From: Kordia sp965283645
GTDB lineage: Bacteria; Bacteroidota; Bacteroidia; Flavobacteriales; Flavobacteriaceae
Length of the DNA: 64,000 nucleotides
NCBI RefSeq assembly: GCF_965283645.1
Contig: NZ_CBDIPG010000001.1
Span: 3,038,001 to 3,102,000 of the forward strand
Direction: 5' to 3'
Shown here: one piece after another, positions 9,698 to 18,666 of the stretch
How positions within the stretch are numbered: the stretch's first letter is position 1
Layout: the number at the start of each line of letters is the position of its first letter
Program-made: the position numbers and the translations under genes
The notes under the pieces: model-generated
What the model was told of the DNA's origin: nothing
Seen by the model: only the letters and a program-made list of their open reading frames with translations
Database searches by the model: none

Positions 9698-12600
9698 TTT
9701 GATGTTCTTTTAAGTTGAACTTCTGCTTTCCAGCTATACAATACTGGTACAACAAACAAAGTGATTAAGGCTATAAGCATTCCACCAAAACTTGGTATTG
9801 CCATAGGTATCATTATATCGCTTCCTCGACCTGTAGAGGTTAATACTGGTAATAATGCCAAAATTGTAGTAGCTGTAGTCATTAAACAGGGTCTGATTCG
9901 TTTTTCACCTGCTTCAACAACTGATGCTCTAATTTCCTTTTTATTCTCTGGTGTGTTTCTATCGAATGTTTGGGTTAAATAAGTTGCCATTACTACACCA
10001 TCATCGGTTGCAATTCCGAAGAGTGCAATAAACCCAACCCAAACTGCAACACTTAAATTAATTGGATGCATTTGGAATAAGTCTCGTAGATTTTCACCAA
10101 AGAAATTGAAGTTTAAAAACCATCCTTGACCATAAAGCCATATCATTACAAAACCACCTGCAAATGCTACTGCAATTCCTGTAAATACCATTAAGGAAGT
10201 ACCAACCGAACGGAACTGGAAATACAAAATCAAGAAAATAATCGCCAATGCTAAAGGCACAACAACCGATAAGGTTTTTTCTGCTCGCAACTGATTTTCG
10301 TAAGTTCCTGTAAATTGGTAGTTAATACCTTTTGGTACTACTAATTCTCCACTATCTATCTTTTCTTGAATTAAGGCTTGTGCATTTTCAACTACATTGA
10401 CTTCTGCATAACCATCTATTTTATCGAACAATACATAGCCAACTAAAAAGGTATCTTCACTTTTAATGACTTGTGGCCCTTGTTCGTATCGAATGGATGC
10501 CAATTCGCTTAAAGGCACAGGACTCCCTTTTTCAACTGGTACGTAAATTTGTTTTAAATCGGTTGGGTTTGCTCGTAACTCTCTCGGATAGCGTACACGC
10601 ACACCATAACGTTCACGACCTTCAACGGTTTGGGTTAATACCATTCCACCAACTGCAACTTTTAATACATTTTGTACATCATCAATGGATATTCCATAAC
10701 GTGCAATTTTTTCTCTATCAATATCAATGAGCAGGTAAGGCTTACCAACAATACGGTCTGCAAAAACAGCTTCATCTTTTACACCTTCAGCTTGTTTTAA
10801 AATGTCTTCCAATTGGACACCAAATGCTTCAATCTGCTTTAAATCTTGACCTTTTACTTTGATTCCCATTGGCGCACGCATTCCTGTTTGCAGCATTACC
10901 AATCGGGTTTCAATAGGTTGTAGTTTTGGTGCAGAAGTGACACCAGGTAGTTTGGTAACTTTTACAATTTCATTCCAAATATCGTCTGGTGATTCTATTC
11001 CTGGTCGCCAGTTACGGTAGAACTCACCATTGTTATCTTTTATCAATTCAGACCTTTTCACCCTGCTTAAAGTGACATTTTCGGAATTATTTGGGTTTGC
11101 AATAAATCGACCATCTTTTAACTCAAATAAACCATCATCATTCACTTTATAGCGTTGGCGTTCTCTGTTTTCATTCAACATATATTCTGGTTTGTACTGA
11201 ATGATATTTTCGTACATTGATAAAGGTGCTGGGTCTAAAGCTGATTCTGTTCTACCTGCTTTACCAACTACGGTTTCAATCTCTGGAATACTGGCTACTG
11301 CCATATCCAATTGTTGTAAAACCCTTTTATTTTCTTCTACACCAGAATGAGGCATTGAGGTTGGCATTAGTAAAAATGAGCCTTCATTTAATGATGGCAT
11401 AAACTCTTTCCCTGTATTTTTCATAATGAAAAAACCTGCAATAACAATTGCAGTTGGGACTGACAAAAAGAGCAACTTATTATCTAAACACCACTTTAAA
11501 ATACGTGTATAGTATTTTATGAATAAAGAGAAAACACCTAATAAACCAAAGCAAATAACACTAACGAAAATGAGATTCCAGAAAATACTTTTATCAACGC
11601 CTAATGGTCTCCAATATTCGGCTAACAAGAATACTATTGCTGATGCTGAAATAATAATATTAATAAGGTTAGCTTGTTTGTCTGTTATCTTATTTTGAAG
11701 ATTGAGAAGTGCTGTAATTCCAAAAGCTATTAATATCAACCCTAACCAATACCCATAGATAATTGCAGCGATACCTAACGCTATTAAAACACCATTTAAA
11801 ACATATTTCAAAGTGTTTTTAATGCTTTTCTTTCGGAATAAGAATGCAGCAAACGGTGGAATCAAAAATAACGCTACAATAATGGATGCTGTTAATGCAA
11901 AAGTTTTTGTGAATGCTAATGGTCTAAACAGCTTTCCTTCCGATCCAATCATCGTGAATACTGGAATGAAACTAATAATAGTGGTCATTACTGCGGTAAC
12001 GATTGCACCAGATACTTCAGCGGTTGCGTTGTAAACTACGGTATTAATGGATTGTGTTCCATCATCTTCTTCTAAATGCCGAATGATATTTTCTGAAAGT
12101 ATGACACCAACATCGACCATCGTTCCAATAGCAATAGCAATACCTGATAAAGCGACTATATTGGCATCGACACCAAAGAGCTTCATCGCTATAAATACCA
12201 TTAAAACTGCTACTGGCAGTAGTCCAGAAATTAATACTGAAGCTCGAAGATTAAACACCATAATGATTATGACCAGAATGGTTATAAGTATTTCTAAAGT
12301 CAATGCCTCATTGAGTGTACCTAAAGTTTCTTGTATTAGTTCTGTTCTGTCATAAAAAGGAACTATGGTAACTTGTGATGTTCTTCCATCCGCTAATACT
12401 TTTGAAGGTAGACCTGCACTTAATTCATTAATTTTCTCCTTTACGTTATTGATAACTTCCATTGGGTTTGCACCATAACGAGCCACCACAACAGCACCAA
12501 CAACTTCAGCACCTTCTTTATCCAATAAACCACGTCTTGTTGCTGGACCTAATGAGACTTTTCCAATATCCTTTATCTTAATTGAAGCGTAATCTTCGGA

Positions 12601-13401
12601 AGTGACTACTGCATTTTCGATGTCTGAAATGGATTTTATGTAACCTAAACCACGTACTAAATATTCAGCTTGGTTAATTTCCAAAGTCTGTGCACCAATT
12701 TCTTTGTTACTTTTTTTAACCGCTTTTACAACGTGATGCAATCCAATATTATATTGACGCATCAGTTCTGGATTAACATCCACTTGGTATTCTTGAACAT
12801 ATCCACCTATCGAAGCAACTTCCGAAACGCCACTTGCAGAGGATAAGGCATATTTTACGTAGTAATCTTGAATACTGCGTAACTCTTGTAAATCCCAACC
12901 ACCCGTTACGTTTCCGTTTTCGTCACGACCTTCAAGAGTGTACCAAAATATTTGTCCTAAACCTGTCGCATCTGGACCCAAAGCAGGATTAACACCTTCA
13001 GGTAATAAACCACTTGGTAAGGAATTTAGTTTTTCGAGAATACGGCTTCTACTCCAGTAAAATTCTATGTCTTCCTCAAAAATGATATAGATACTTGAAA
13101 AGCCGAACATAGAGGAACTACGAATGGTTTTTACTCCTGGAATACCGAGTAGTGATGTTGTAAGTGGATAGGTAATTTGATCTTCTATATCTTGTGGAGA
13201 ACGACCATCCCATTTGGTGAATACAATTTGTTGATTTTCACCTATATCAGGTATGGCGTCAACAGCAACAGGATTACTAGGTAAGAAACCTGTGTCCCAA
13301 TTAAAAGGTGCATTTACTGTTCCCCAAGCCACAAAAAGGGCGAGTAGCAGAACTGCAACAAGTTTATTTTCTATTAAAAATTTGATACTTTTGTTTAGCA
13401 T
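9694..13401 (-). CDS. CusA/CzcA-type heavy-metal RND efflux pump
   Basis: At 1235 residues this proton-driven pump is longer than the usual 1040-1080. The core motifs are present: the N-terminal VDAIPDIGENQQIVFTKW, the TM4 charged stretch GIAIAIGTMVDVGVILSENI, and the C-terminal GIATDDGVVMATYL. The extra length comes from an added multi-helix membrane stretch near residues 525-620 and a charged insert near 755-815 in the periplasmic part. The protein should move Cu(I)/Ag(I), or Zn/Co/Cd, from the periplasm to the TolC-type channel encoded by the overlapping next gene. No adaptor (CusB) gene accompanies it in the window. Confidence 0.92.
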   Translation of the reverse strand: MLNKSIKFLIENKLVAVLLLALFVAWGTVNAPFNWDTGFLPSNPVAVDAIPDIGENQQIVFTKWDGRSPQDIEDQITYPLTTSLLGIPGVKTIRSSSMFGFSSIYIIFEEDIEFYWSRSRILEKLNSLPSGLLPEGVNPALGPDATGLGQIFWYTLEGRDENGNVTGGWDLQELRSIQDYYVKYALSSASGVSEVASIGGYVQEYQVDVNPELMRQYNIGLHHVVKAVKKSNKEIGAQTLEINQAEYLVRGLGYIKSISDIENAVVTSEDYASIKIKDIGKVSLGPATRRGLLDKEGAEVVGAVVVARYGANPMEVINNVKEKINELSAGLPSKVLADGRTSQVTIVPFYDRTELIQETLGTLNEALTLEILITILVIIIMVFNLRASVLISGLLPVAVLMVFIAMKLFGVDANIVALSGIAIAIGTMVDVGVILSENIIRHLEEDDGTQSINTVVYNATAEVSGAIVTAVMTTIISFIPVFTMIGSEGKLFRPLAFTKTFALTASIIVALFLIPPFAAFLFRKKSIKNTLKYVLNGVLIALGIAAIIYGYWLGLILIAFGITALLNLQNKITDKQANLINIIISASAIVFLLAEYWRPLGVDKSIFWNLIFVSVICFGLLGVFSLFIKYYTRILKWCLDNKLLFLSVPTAIVIAGFFIMKNTGKEFMPSLNEGSFLLMPTSMPHSGVEENKRVLQQLDMAVASIPEIETVVGKAGRTESALDPAPLSMYENIIQYKPEYMLNENRERQRYKVNDDGLFELKDGRFIANPNNSENVTLSRVKRSELIKDNNGEFYRNWRPGIESPDDIWNEIVKVTKLPGVTSAPKLQPIETRLVMLQTGMRAPMGIKVKGQDLKQIEAFGVQLEDILKQAEGVKDEAVFADRIVGKPYLLIDIDREKIARYGISIDDVQNVLKVAVGGMVLTQTVEGRERYGVRVRYPRELRANPTDLKQIYVPVEKGSPVPLSELASIRYEQGPQVIKSEDTFLVGYVLFDKIDGYAEVNVVENAQALIQEKIDSGELVVPKGINYQFTGTYENQLRAEKTLSVVVPLALAIIFLILYFQFRSVGTSLMVFTGIAVAFAGGFVMIWLYGQGWFLNFNFFGENLRDLFQMHPINLSVAVWVGFIALFGIATDDGVVMATYLTQTFDRNTPENKKEIRASVVEAGEKRIRPCLMTTATTILALLPVLTSTGRGSDIMIPMAIPSFGGMLIALITLFVVPVLYSWKAEVQLKRTSK

Positions 13402-13511
13402 TGGCTTTGATAATTAAACAATTAGATAATAGTGTTTAGAAAACACCGAATACAGAAAGGTATCCTTACAACATTGCAGTCATAGGATAAAAAAAGTCTA
13501 TTGTTTAAAAA

Positions 13512-13925
13512 TCAAATTAAATAGGTCTCGTCAAGCTTGTAGATGTGCCTTATGACCAGTGGCGGTTTATATTCTTCATAAGCAGATAAATTATTGTCTA
13601 AGCCTTCAAAGAGATTAATGTAAGTGTAAACAAATGAAACTAGAAATAATTGTTGCTCAAACGTAATTTTATCAACGTGTAATTGTAGTTCGTCTTGACC
13701 TTCAATTACTAATTGTTCATCATCACAACAATTTTTCTTGGTAATAGAACATGCTTCACTTGAAGGCTTTTCCATTTCCATTCCACAACCTTTTGCTTTG
13801 TGAAATATTGCAGTTTCCACTAAAATTTCTCCACAATAATGCATATTAATTGTGAATGACATCGTAGAAAATAACACTACAAAAGTCATTGCCAAAGACA
13901 TTATATTATGGAAAAAGTTCTTCAT
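13512..13925 (-). CDS. HYC_CC_PP family secreted small protein
   Basis: The 137-residue protein has an N-terminal signal or anchor helix (about 8-27). It carries the landmarks of the Bacteroidota HYC_CC_PP family: HYCGE near residue 31, KNCCDDEQ near residue 64 and a late PP (YKPPL). Cys and Met residues (HKAKGCGMEMEK) suggest metal binding in the periplasm. This family usually heads metal-efflux operons in flavobacteria, and here it lies 110 bp upstream of the RND pump. The function is not established; a metal chaperone or sensor role is inference from Cys content and position. Confidence 0.8.
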   Translation of the reverse strand: MKNFFHNIMSLAMTFVVLFSTMSFTINMHYCGEILVETAIFHKAKGCGMEMEKPSSEACSITKKNCCDDEQLVIEGQDELQLHVDKITFEQQLFLVSFVYTYINLFEGLDNNLSAYEEYKPPLVIRHIYKLDETYLI

Positions 13926-13992
13926 AAGTGTAGCAAGTTACAAAATTTTAGCAAATTTTAGTTTTTTAAAGCAGTTTAATTTAGTAGATGAT

Positions 13993-15741
13993 CTATTTCC
14001 AATTCATTCGTTGTAGTCTGACTGCATTAAATATTGCTAATAAAGCTACACCAACATCTGCAAAAACTGCTTCCCACATGGTAGCTAAACCACCTGCACC
14101 CAATATAAGTACGATTACTTTTATACCAAATGCTAAAACAATATTTTGCAATACTATTCGTCTTGTGGAACAACTAATTTTTATAGCAGTGATAACCTTT
14201 GAGGGTTGATCTGTTTGAATAATTACATCTGCGGTTTCAATAGCAACATCACTTCCTAGACCGCCCATTGCTATACCAACATTACTAGTGGCTAAAACAG
14301 GTGCATCATTAATACCATTACCAATAAAGGCAACTTTATTTTCTGGATTTTGTTTTAAGGTTTCTACTTCGTTCAATTTATCTTCTGGTAATAAACCGCC
14401 TTTTGCTTTTTCAACATTTAATTCTTTTGCAATTTGTTGTGTTATGGAATCTTTATCGCCTGAAAGCATTATAATGTTTTTAATGCCTACTTTGTGTAGT
14501 GATGTAATAGTGTCTTTTGCATCTTCTTTTAATTCATCTGCTATGACTACATAACCTGCAAATTGGTTATCGATTGCGACTAATACTATCGATTCTACAA
14601 TAGATTCCGTTTCCGTTGGAACATCAATACTATTGGTAGTCATTAAGGCTTTGTTACCTACTAAAACTGTTTTTCCATTTACAATGCCTTTTAATCCTTT
14701 ACCTGCAATTTCTGAAACTTCGGTAGCTTCAAAACCTTTTCCTTCTGCTTTATACTCTAAAATTGCTTTGGCAATTGGATGCCTTGATTGCCCTTCCATC
14801 GCCATTAAATATTGCATAAATTCGGTTTCTTTCCAATCAATTGCTTTTACTTCTTTAATTTTGAAAACTCCTTTGGTAACCGTTCCTGTTTTGTCCATTA
14901 CCAATGTATTTATCTTGGTCATTGCATCTAAAAACGAAGCGCCTTTAAATAAAATACCGTTTTTTGAAGCTGCACCCAATCCACCAAAATAACCTAATGG
15001 AATTGAAATCACTAACGCACAAGGACAGGAAATTACCAAGAAAATTAATGCTCTGTATAACCAATCTCTAAACACATAATCTTCTACCAAAAAGTAAGGT
15101 ATAAAAGTAACACCAATAGCTAAGAATACAACGATTGGTGTGTAGATACGAGCAAACTGTCTAATAAATAATTCTGTTTTCGACTTACGAGCTGTTGCAT
15201 TTTGCACTAAGTCTAATATTCTGGTAATAGAACTATCTTCAAATTTGTTGGTTACCTCAACTTCAATAACGCTTTCCAAATTAATACTACCTGCGTAAAC
15301 CTTTGCTTCTTTCTGAATGCTATCTGGTTTGCTTTCGCCTGTTAACGCTGCGGTGTTTAGAGATGCTTTTTCGGATAATAATATACCATCTAAGGGAATT
15401 TTCTCCCCAACCCTTACTTGAATTTTTTCACCTATACTAACGCTTTCAGGGAAAATGCTTTTATAGTCACCGTTTCGAAAAACATTTACTTCTTTCGGAC
15501 GAACGTCTAGCAATGCTTTAATATTTCCTTTTGCTCTATTCACTGCTGCACCTTGAAATAATTCGCCTACTGCATAAAATAGCATCACAGCAACACCTTC
15601 GGGATATTCGCCAATAATGAATGCACCTATTGTGGCAATAGACATTAAAAAGAATTCTGTAAATACGTCGCCTTCACTAGGTTTGAAAACTTTTTTGCAG
15701 TTGTCACATTCGTAGAAGAATTGACAAGCGTTTGTAAGCAT
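13993..15741 (-). CDS. Zn/Cd-type P1B ATPase, N-terminally truncated and fused to a GDCCVxC-protein fragment
   Basis: The 582-residue frame (ATG at 15741) holds a P1B-ATPase core: a membrane segment starting FTEFFLMSIATIGAF, the actuator TGES, the ion-path motif SCPCALV, DKTGT, the HP motif (SRHPIAKA) and GNGINDAPVLA (usual form GDGINDAP). Such pumps export Zn, Cd or Pb. An HMA domain and the first two membrane helices are missing. In their place residues 1-25 (ending KPSEGD) are a zinc-ribbon-like piece with CDNC. That piece belongs to another family whose reading frame continues upstream to a stop at 15799-15801. The GNG change also alters a conserved Asp of the hinge motif. It is probably non-functional. 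Confidence 0.8.
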   Translation of the reverse strand: MLTNACQFFYECDNCKKVFKPSEGDVFTEFFLMSIATIGAFIIGEYPEGVAVMLFYAVGELFQGAAVNRAKGNIKALLDVRPKEVNVFRNGDYKSIFPESVSIGEKIQVRVGEKIPLDGILLSEKASLNTAALTGESKPDSIQKEAKVYAGSINLESVIEVEVTNKFEDSSITRILDLVQNATARKSKTELFIRQFARIYTPIVVFLAIGVTFIPYFLVEDYVFRDWLYRALIFLVISCPCALVISIPLGYFGGLGAASKNGILFKGASFLDAMTKINTLVMDKTGTVTKGVFKIKEVKAIDWKETEFMQYLMAMEGQSRHPIAKAILEYKAEGKGFEATEVSEIAGKGLKGIVNGKTVLVGNKALMTTNSIDVPTETESIVESIVLVAIDNQFAGYVVIADELKEDAKDTITSLHKVGIKNIIMLSGDKDSITQQIAKELNVEKAKGGLLPEDKLNEVETLKQNPENKVAFIGNGINDAPVLATSNVGIAMGGLGSDVAIETADVIIQTDQPSKVITAIKISCSTRRIVLQNIVLAFGIKVIVLILGAGGLATMWEAVFADVGVALLAIFNAVRLQRMNWK

Positions 15742-15804
15742 TTCTTCTATTTTTTTATGTCCGCAGTTTGGGCAAGTGATTTCCGATTTTAATATAGTTT
15801 ACAT
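15667..15804 (-). pseudogene. Remnant of a GDCCVxC-type small protein gene, stop at codon 2
   Basis: Read on the minus strand from an ATG at 15804, the second codon is TAA. The same frame then gives TILKSEITCPNCGHKK, followed by a CQFFYECDNCKKVFKPSEGD stretch. This matches the N-terminal two-thirds of the small GDCCVxC proteins that follow merTP in flavobacterial mercury operons, as I remember them; these usually begin MKTILKS. An AAA to TAA change at codon 2 would explain the stop. After Gly-Asp (15667-15672) the frame runs straight into the P-ATPase, so the CCVxC end has been deleted. A restart at the ATG at 15741 is possible. Confidence 0.7.
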
Positions 15805-15809
15805 TAATT

Positions 15810-16157
15810 TTATCTTTTTTCAGTTACATTATAACCTCTTGGGTTTATTGCTTTCTCAATTTCTAATTCATTAGTTTTAGTTTCGTCAAACTCAATGATT
15901 GCGTTACCATTTTCGTATGATGTTTTTGAGTTTACAATTCCATTGAGTTTATTTACTTCGTGGTTAACGTGTACTTCACAACTGGCACAGGTCATTCCAC
16001 TTATTTTATATTCTGTTGTTTTGATATTGGATTTATCCACAATATCAATTTGTTTCTCTGAATTTGGATAAAAGATACTTGAATAGTAAGGAAATGTCAA
16101 CATCACTATTGCGAATACTGTTAAAACTCCTAAATAACGTGAGTTCGATATAAGCAT
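15810..16157 (-). pseudogene. merTP: 3' part of merTP (mercuric transport MerT-MerP fusion), truncated by the IS
   Basis: The 115-residue frame ends with a MerP/HMA domain (SGMTCASCEVHVNHEVNKL) preceded by a membrane helix (LGVLTVFAIVMLTFPYYSS). This is the C-terminal half of flavobacterial MerTP; the cysteine-bearing MerT helices are missing. The first seven codons (MLISNSR) are read from the terminal inverted repeat of the adjacent IS982 element, which therefore supplies the start codon. The ATG overlaps the transposase stop codon (TAATG). Without the MerT Cys pairs it should not import mercury, though a membrane-anchored metal-binding domain could still be made. Confidence 0.8.
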
Positions 16158-17156
16158 TATCGAATTCTTTGTAATCTATCAATATTTATATTAGGTTTAG
16201 TTGGGTAAAAAGCATATGCGATAAGTCCAGAAATAAGATTTGTTATAAAGTTGTCAAAACTTCTGTGTCTGGTATGTTCTATTTGGCACTGGTTTTTAAG
16301 GATATCGTTAACGCTCTCTACAACAGCTCTTTTTCTCAATAGTATCTTATCATAAATATGATGAGGGCATTTTTCATATTCTTTTTAATTTTGGTTACTA
16401 GATGTATACCGTCCACGAATAGTTTTTCAAATAAATCCTTACCAATATAGCCTCTGTCTGCGAATATTTTGCCAAAAACCTTATCGTGAAAAGTCTTGTT
16501 TTTAAGAGGTTGTCTGTCATCTACATTACCCTGTGTTATTAAAAAGTCTATAATCTCACCTCGTTCATTAATGATGATATGTAGTTTAAATCCAAAGAAC
16601 CAGCCCATTGTACCACGTCCTTTTGCAGCTATGCCCTTGAACACTTTATTTTGTTTTTCTCGTTTATAATGGCAAGCTCTTATTACGGTAGAATCCAGAA
16701 ATGAGATTCCCGAACATTTGCCCAAACAGCAAGTCTGCAGGAATACGACCATGGGCAGAATGGATTTACTCTGTAACTCAACAAACCTATTGTATGATAC
16801 TGTTTCTGGAAACTCAGATTGCATGTGTTTCTGCACGTAGTGAACGTAAAAATGTTTTAGGCAACGGTAACCTTTAAGATGAAAAAAAACCATAATGGAT
16901 ATGACTTCGCTATCGCTTAATTTGCATTTTCGCTTACGTTTTTTCAAGGAAGAGTCACTTTCAAGGGAGTTGTCATCCAATATTTGCTTTATTTCCTTGC
17001 AAAAATCATCAACGGTACAGAAAATTTCAGTAATTTTATCATTAGAAATCATAAGTAGAAATTTGTTTAAATATTTAAATGTCAGATACTTAAATATAAT
17101 GAATTTCTACTTTTTTATTGCACAAAAAACTAACTTTCTTACGTCGAACTTACGTT
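16136..17156 (-). mobile_element. IS982-family insertion sequence
   Basis: The element is about 1.02 kb, the usual IS982 size. The ends are imperfect inverted repeats: AACGTGAGTTCGA at 16136-16148, and its counterpart at 17144-17156, which reads AACGTAAGTTCGA on the other strand (12 of 13 match). The transposase lies inside on the minus strand. No convincing target-site duplication is visible (TAAAT on the left, AATTA on the right). The sequence on the right is not the missing half of merTP, so the flank was rearranged after or during insertion. Confidence 0.82.
16157..17052 (-). pseudogene. IS982-family transposase, frameshifted
   Basis: The first frame (16336-17052) gives 238 residues with the IS982 core: FLDSTVIRACHYKRE (first Asp), a second Asp region in ITQGNVDDRQPL and KIFADRGYIGKDLFEKL. 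It runs out of frame after TKIKKNMKNAL and stops at about 16336. The natural ending continues in the next frame (IYDKILLRKRAVVESVNDIL, then QCQIEHTRHRSFDNF), reaching a stop at 16157. A one-base indel near 16350-16362 explains the break. The catalytic Glu (VVESVND) lies after the break. IS982 transposases are normally a single frame, so this copy is probably inactive. Confidence 0.85.
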
Positions 17157-17185
17157 AATTAAAAAGTTTTATTCCATGAAAATAA

Positions 17186-17398
17186 AATTCAATAAAAGAG
17201 AAACTCGATTTAGATTCGATAAAATCAGAAATAAACCCCATCATAAACACAAAAGAAATTTTAAAGCATCCAGCTACTAAAATTATCATTACAGGAATTG
17301 TTGTTTACGGATTTTTAAGAGTTTCAAAATATTATGTAAGTGCCTTTAGCGGATTAGTGAAAGCTGTACGGGATGCGAAAAACAGCTTTAACAGGTAA
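17186..17398 (+). pseudogene. Short ORF remnant (HPATKIIITGIVVYGF protein)
   Basis: An open frame ending at TAA 17396-17398 reads ILKHPATKIIITGIVVYGF and SAFSGLVKAVRDAKNSF. It looks like a small protein with one hydrophobic helix. No ATG exists in this frame; the nearest ATG (17176) is in another frame, and a single-base slip between 17176 and 17205 would join them. It is either a frameshifted gene or one using a rare start. A second, more decayed copy lies 0.75 kb downstream. I do not recognise the family. Confidence 0.4.
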
Positions 17399-17583
17399 CT
17401 TGTATTTTAAAAATACAATTATTATTTCTTATTTTATGTATCAATTTCTTGAACTTAATTTTCTTAAAGATTCGCACGGCAACATCTTTTATTTAAAAAA
17501 TAAATTGAAGTTGCTTTTTTTAAAAAAAATTGTGCCTTTTTAGAAAAAAAAGATAAAAATTAAAGAAAAAATTCATTTTTCAC

Positions 17584-17639
17584 AAAAAGTCAAAGTGGAT
17601 TGACTTTTATAATAAAAAGTAAAACCACTTTGACTTTTT
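17584..17639. repeat. 15-bp perfect inverted repeat
   Basis: The arms AAAAAGTCAAAGTGG (17584-17598) and CCACTTTGACTTTTT (17625-17639) are exact complements around a 26-bp loop that can itself pair partly (CTTTT with AAAAG). It could be a terminator of the small ORF upstream, a structured RNA or a relic of a mobile element. No gene is attached. Confidence 0.55.
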
Positions 17640-17997
17640 ATTTATTAATTATTTATATATCAGTGTTTTAGTTATTTTTAAAAATAAACCGAAAAAATAA
17701 AAGCAAAAAATAAACATTAAAAAAAACATTTTTTCAAAAAAAATATTGTTAAAAATAATTTATTCACATTTTTCTAAATGTTTCATCAAAAAGTGAAATA
17801 TATTATTAAGCTATAAACTTTAGTGTAGAAAATTAGATGTATTCTTCCAAAAAAAATGATGTTATGATTTACTAATTTTCCTTGAAATCTAGTCTTTCAA
17901 AAATGCGTGCCAGTTTTCACTCTACTTAAAGTATTACTTTAAGGTTTTCTTTACTCTATTTTGAATACACTCGACATTGAACCTGTTTGAAAAGATG

Positions 17998-18113
17998 TAT
18001 TGAAAATTTTGAAGCATCCAATTACATAAATGATTTTTTATAGGTGTAAATATTTATGGATTCGTTTATGCCTCCAGAAATTTTATGAATGCCTATGCTG
18101 AACATAATTTTTA
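17998..18113 (+). pseudogene. Decayed second copy of the HPATK small ORF
   Basis: The stretch contains TTGAAGCATCCAATTAC, then a disrupted part, then a readable GVNIYGFVYASRNFMNAYAEHNF ending at a stop near 18113. It aligns by eye with the ILKHPATK...GIVVYGFLRVSKYYVSAF part of the remnant at 17186-17398, with indels and in-frame stops. It is a degenerate duplicate. Confidence 0.4.
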
Positions 18114-18131
18114 AACAGTAATACGATCAAA

Positions 18132-18160
18132 AAAGCTTCAATCATTACAATTGAAGCTTT
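18132..18160 (-). terminator. Rho-independent terminator of the TonB/GLPGLI operon
   Basis: The 11-bp perfect stem AAAGCTTCAAT (18132-18142) pairs with ATTGAAGCTTT (18150-18160) around a 7-nt loop. On the minus strand the stem is followed by a run of six T. It lies 60 bp after the stop of the 36-residue gene and probably ends that transcript. Confidence 0.7.
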
Positions 18161-18219
18161 CGGGTAAAAGAATAATTCTAGTTTTACGATAATTTAGGGT
18201 TTCTAGGTAATTATTCTGT

Positions 18220-18330
18220 TTATCTATAGTAAATGTAGAATCCAATAATGGTAATTAGTACTACAAAACAAGCACATGAGCAAAACCCAATTATAAACCA
18301 TCTGAAACGTTCTAATTTTTTTAAAGACAT
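18220..18330 (-). CDS. 36-residue single-helix membrane protein
   Basis: ATG at 18330 to TAA at 18220 gives MSLKKLERFRWFIIGFCSCACFVVLITIIGFYIYYR, a short basic N-terminus followed by one membrane helix. It is on the same strand as the TonB-type receptor operon and just before a terminator hairpin. Such short hydrophobic proteins are easily missed. The coding claim rests on the clean start, the basic-then-hydrophobic pattern and the position. No family is recognised. Confidence 0.5.
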   Translation of the reverse strand: MSLKKLERFRWFIIGFCSCACFVVLITIIGFYIYYR

Positions 18331-18529
18331 TATTTGTTTAAATTTGTTAAAGTAGCAAGGCGATGAGTATTAAGCCTCTCGTATATCGCCTTGCACTAAA
18401 CAACAAAGTTCAATGAAAACTTCGTTAATAATACGTCAAGAGTAACTAGCACTAAAGTTGTATAAGTGCTTTTTAGTAGATACTTAAATTGAAAAAATGA
18501 TATTATTCTTGACGTATTAATTTTAGTTT

Positions 18530-18661
18530 TTATTCGTCATTAAAACGAGTCACATATTTTTTTATGTAAGGGAACAACCAAAAAATTGATATGCAAAATG
18601 TTATTATTCCTAACATATAAAAAACTGTTTCTACTATTCCAAGTATATAATCCATCATCAT
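18530..18661 (-). CDS. 43-residue small membrane protein
   Basis: Three ATG codons in a row (18661, 18658, 18655) start a frame ending at TAA 18530: DYILGIVETVFYMLGIITF, then CISIFWLFPYIKKYVTRFNDE. One long hydrophobic helix is followed by a charged tail. Its start lies 5 bp after the receptor stop codon, so it is probably translated from the same mRNA. The function is unknown. The three consecutive start codons leave the exact start open. Confidence 0.55.
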   Translation of the reverse strand: MMMDYILGIVETVFYMLGIITFCISIFWLFPYIKKYVTRFNDE

Positions 18662-18666
18662 ATCTT

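Larger units (their letters stand above)
17157..18219. other. Gene-poor AT-rich stretch with decayed small ORFs
   Basis: About 1 kb lies between the IS and the first small gene of the TonB operon. It holds a short ORF remnant (17186-17398), a decayed second copy of it (17998-18113), a 15-bp inverted repeat (17584-17639) and a terminator hairpin (18132-18160). Much of 17400-17870 is runs of A and T with no coding pattern. Confidence 0.6.

Noticed and set aside
13993..15741. A normal, intact ZntA/CadA pump
   Set aside because: The first membrane helices and HMA domain are missing, a foreign N-terminus is attached and the hinge Asp is changed.
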